Origin: Phycisphaerales bacterium UBA2396
GTDB taxonomy: Bacteria > Planctomycetota > Phycisphaerae > Phycisphaerales > UBA1924
NCBI GenBank assembly: GCA_002343325.1
Contig: DDSG01000041.1
Location: forward strand, 404-5,680
DNA length: 5,277 nucleotides
Direction: 5' to 3'
Of this stretch, positions 5,162 through 5,277 are shown one piece after another. Position numbers and translations under genes: made by a program. The notes beneath the pieces were generated by a model that was given only the letters and a program-made list of their open reading frames with translations, was not told where the DNA came from and made no database searches. Within the stretch, counting starts at the first letter, position 1. Every line of letters begins with the position of its first letter.

Positions 5162-5193
5162 CCCGTGGCGACGGCCCGTCGCCCTGCTGGGGC
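5162..5193 (+). repeat. Direct repeat, copy 1
   Basis: CCCGTGGCG, then CGGCCCGT-x-GCCC-xxx-TGGGGC (5172-5193). The second part matches 5256-5277 with 3 mismatches in 22 bases, and CCCGTGGCG recurs at 5239-5247. Confidence 0.4.
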
Positions 5194-5238
5194 GAAGAAG
5201 GGGGGAAATGGAGCCACGAAGCGCGGGTTGTCGCTCCA

Positions 5239-5277
5239 CCCGTGGCGTGGGGGGGCGGCCCGTTGCCCCGGTGGGGC
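5239..5277 (+). repeat. Direct repeat, copy 2 (reaches window edge)
   Basis: The same two blocks as copy 1, but with an 8-base spacer (TGGGGGGG) in place of a single base. Copies are 77 bases apart. More copies may lie outside the window. Confidence 0.4.

Larger units (their letters stand above)
4895..5277. other. Very GC-rich spacer upstream of the methyltransferase, no supported gene
   Basis: Frames through this stretch are Arg/Pro/Gly-rich on both strands with no recognisable domain. It contains an 8-bp hairpin (4983-5003), an 18-base perfect palindrome (5081-5098), and a diverged direct repeat (5162-5193 and 5239-5277) that runs into the window edge. The promoter of the methyltransferase should lie here, but none is clear; TACCAT on the minus strand (4896-4891), which overlaps the ATG start, is the only -10-like candidate and would fit the GTG start. 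Confidence 0.5.

Noticed and set aside
4895..5239. N-terminal extension of the methyltransferase to 5239
   Set aside because: The 115 extra residues are Arg/Pro/Gly-rich, contain no domain and pass through palindromes and repeats; known beta-class enzymes begin shortly before TSPPY.
5162..5277. CRISPR array
   Set aside because: Only two diverged copies with different internal spacing; no constant repeat and spacer lengths.

Overview
The window looks like part of a defence island in a GC-rich bacterium, most likely a planctomycete. That guess rests on the first ~100 bases, which encode a C-terminal tail of the kind (…RWVSTSG…GPW…SATVAA) that I recall from large families of planctomycete hypothetical proteins, and on the hyper-GC, hairpin-rich spacers. 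It is an inference from memory, not a search result.

Layout. (1) Positions 1-104 hold the 3' end of a plus-strand gene, and 267-335 hold a second, truncated copy of the same kind of tail. (2) 336-632 is a leader with no convincing gene, a possible promoter and small hairpins. (3) 633-2978 is a tight plus-strand cluster of five small genes with gaps of about 20-45 bases: a ThsB-like TIR protein, a second ThsB-like TIR protein, a two-TM SLATT (DUF4231-like) protein, an uncharacterised Rossmann-type protein with a TIR/deoxyribosyltransferase-like Glu signature, and a third TIR-like (DUF1863) protein. (4) 2979-3092 is a spacer with a GC hairpin and a promoter-like box. (5) 3093-3911 (plus) is a PD-(D/E)XK restriction endonuclease, tail to tail with 3935-4894 (minus), a beta-class TSPPY amino-methyltransferase; together they form a compact type II-like restriction-modification pair. 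(6) 4895-5277 is very GC-rich and full of palindromes and short repeats, with no supported gene.

How the genes may work together. In Thoeris, ThsB TIR proteins sense infection and make an NAD-derived signal that activates an effector, ThsA. No ThsA-like gene (SIR2/SLOG or TM-Macro) lies in this window, but a SLATT protein, a family predicted to act at the membrane, sits in the middle of the cluster. The simplest hypothesis is a Thoeris-like abortive-infection system in which several TIR enzymes feed a SLATT membrane effector, with gene 4 as an extra nucleotide-processing or ligand-binding component. The R-M pair beside it would be a first line of defence. The TIR/SLATT block is visibly less GC-rich (hand counts of 53% and 52% in two 60-base lines) than the R-M block (73% in one line), which suggests separate origins.
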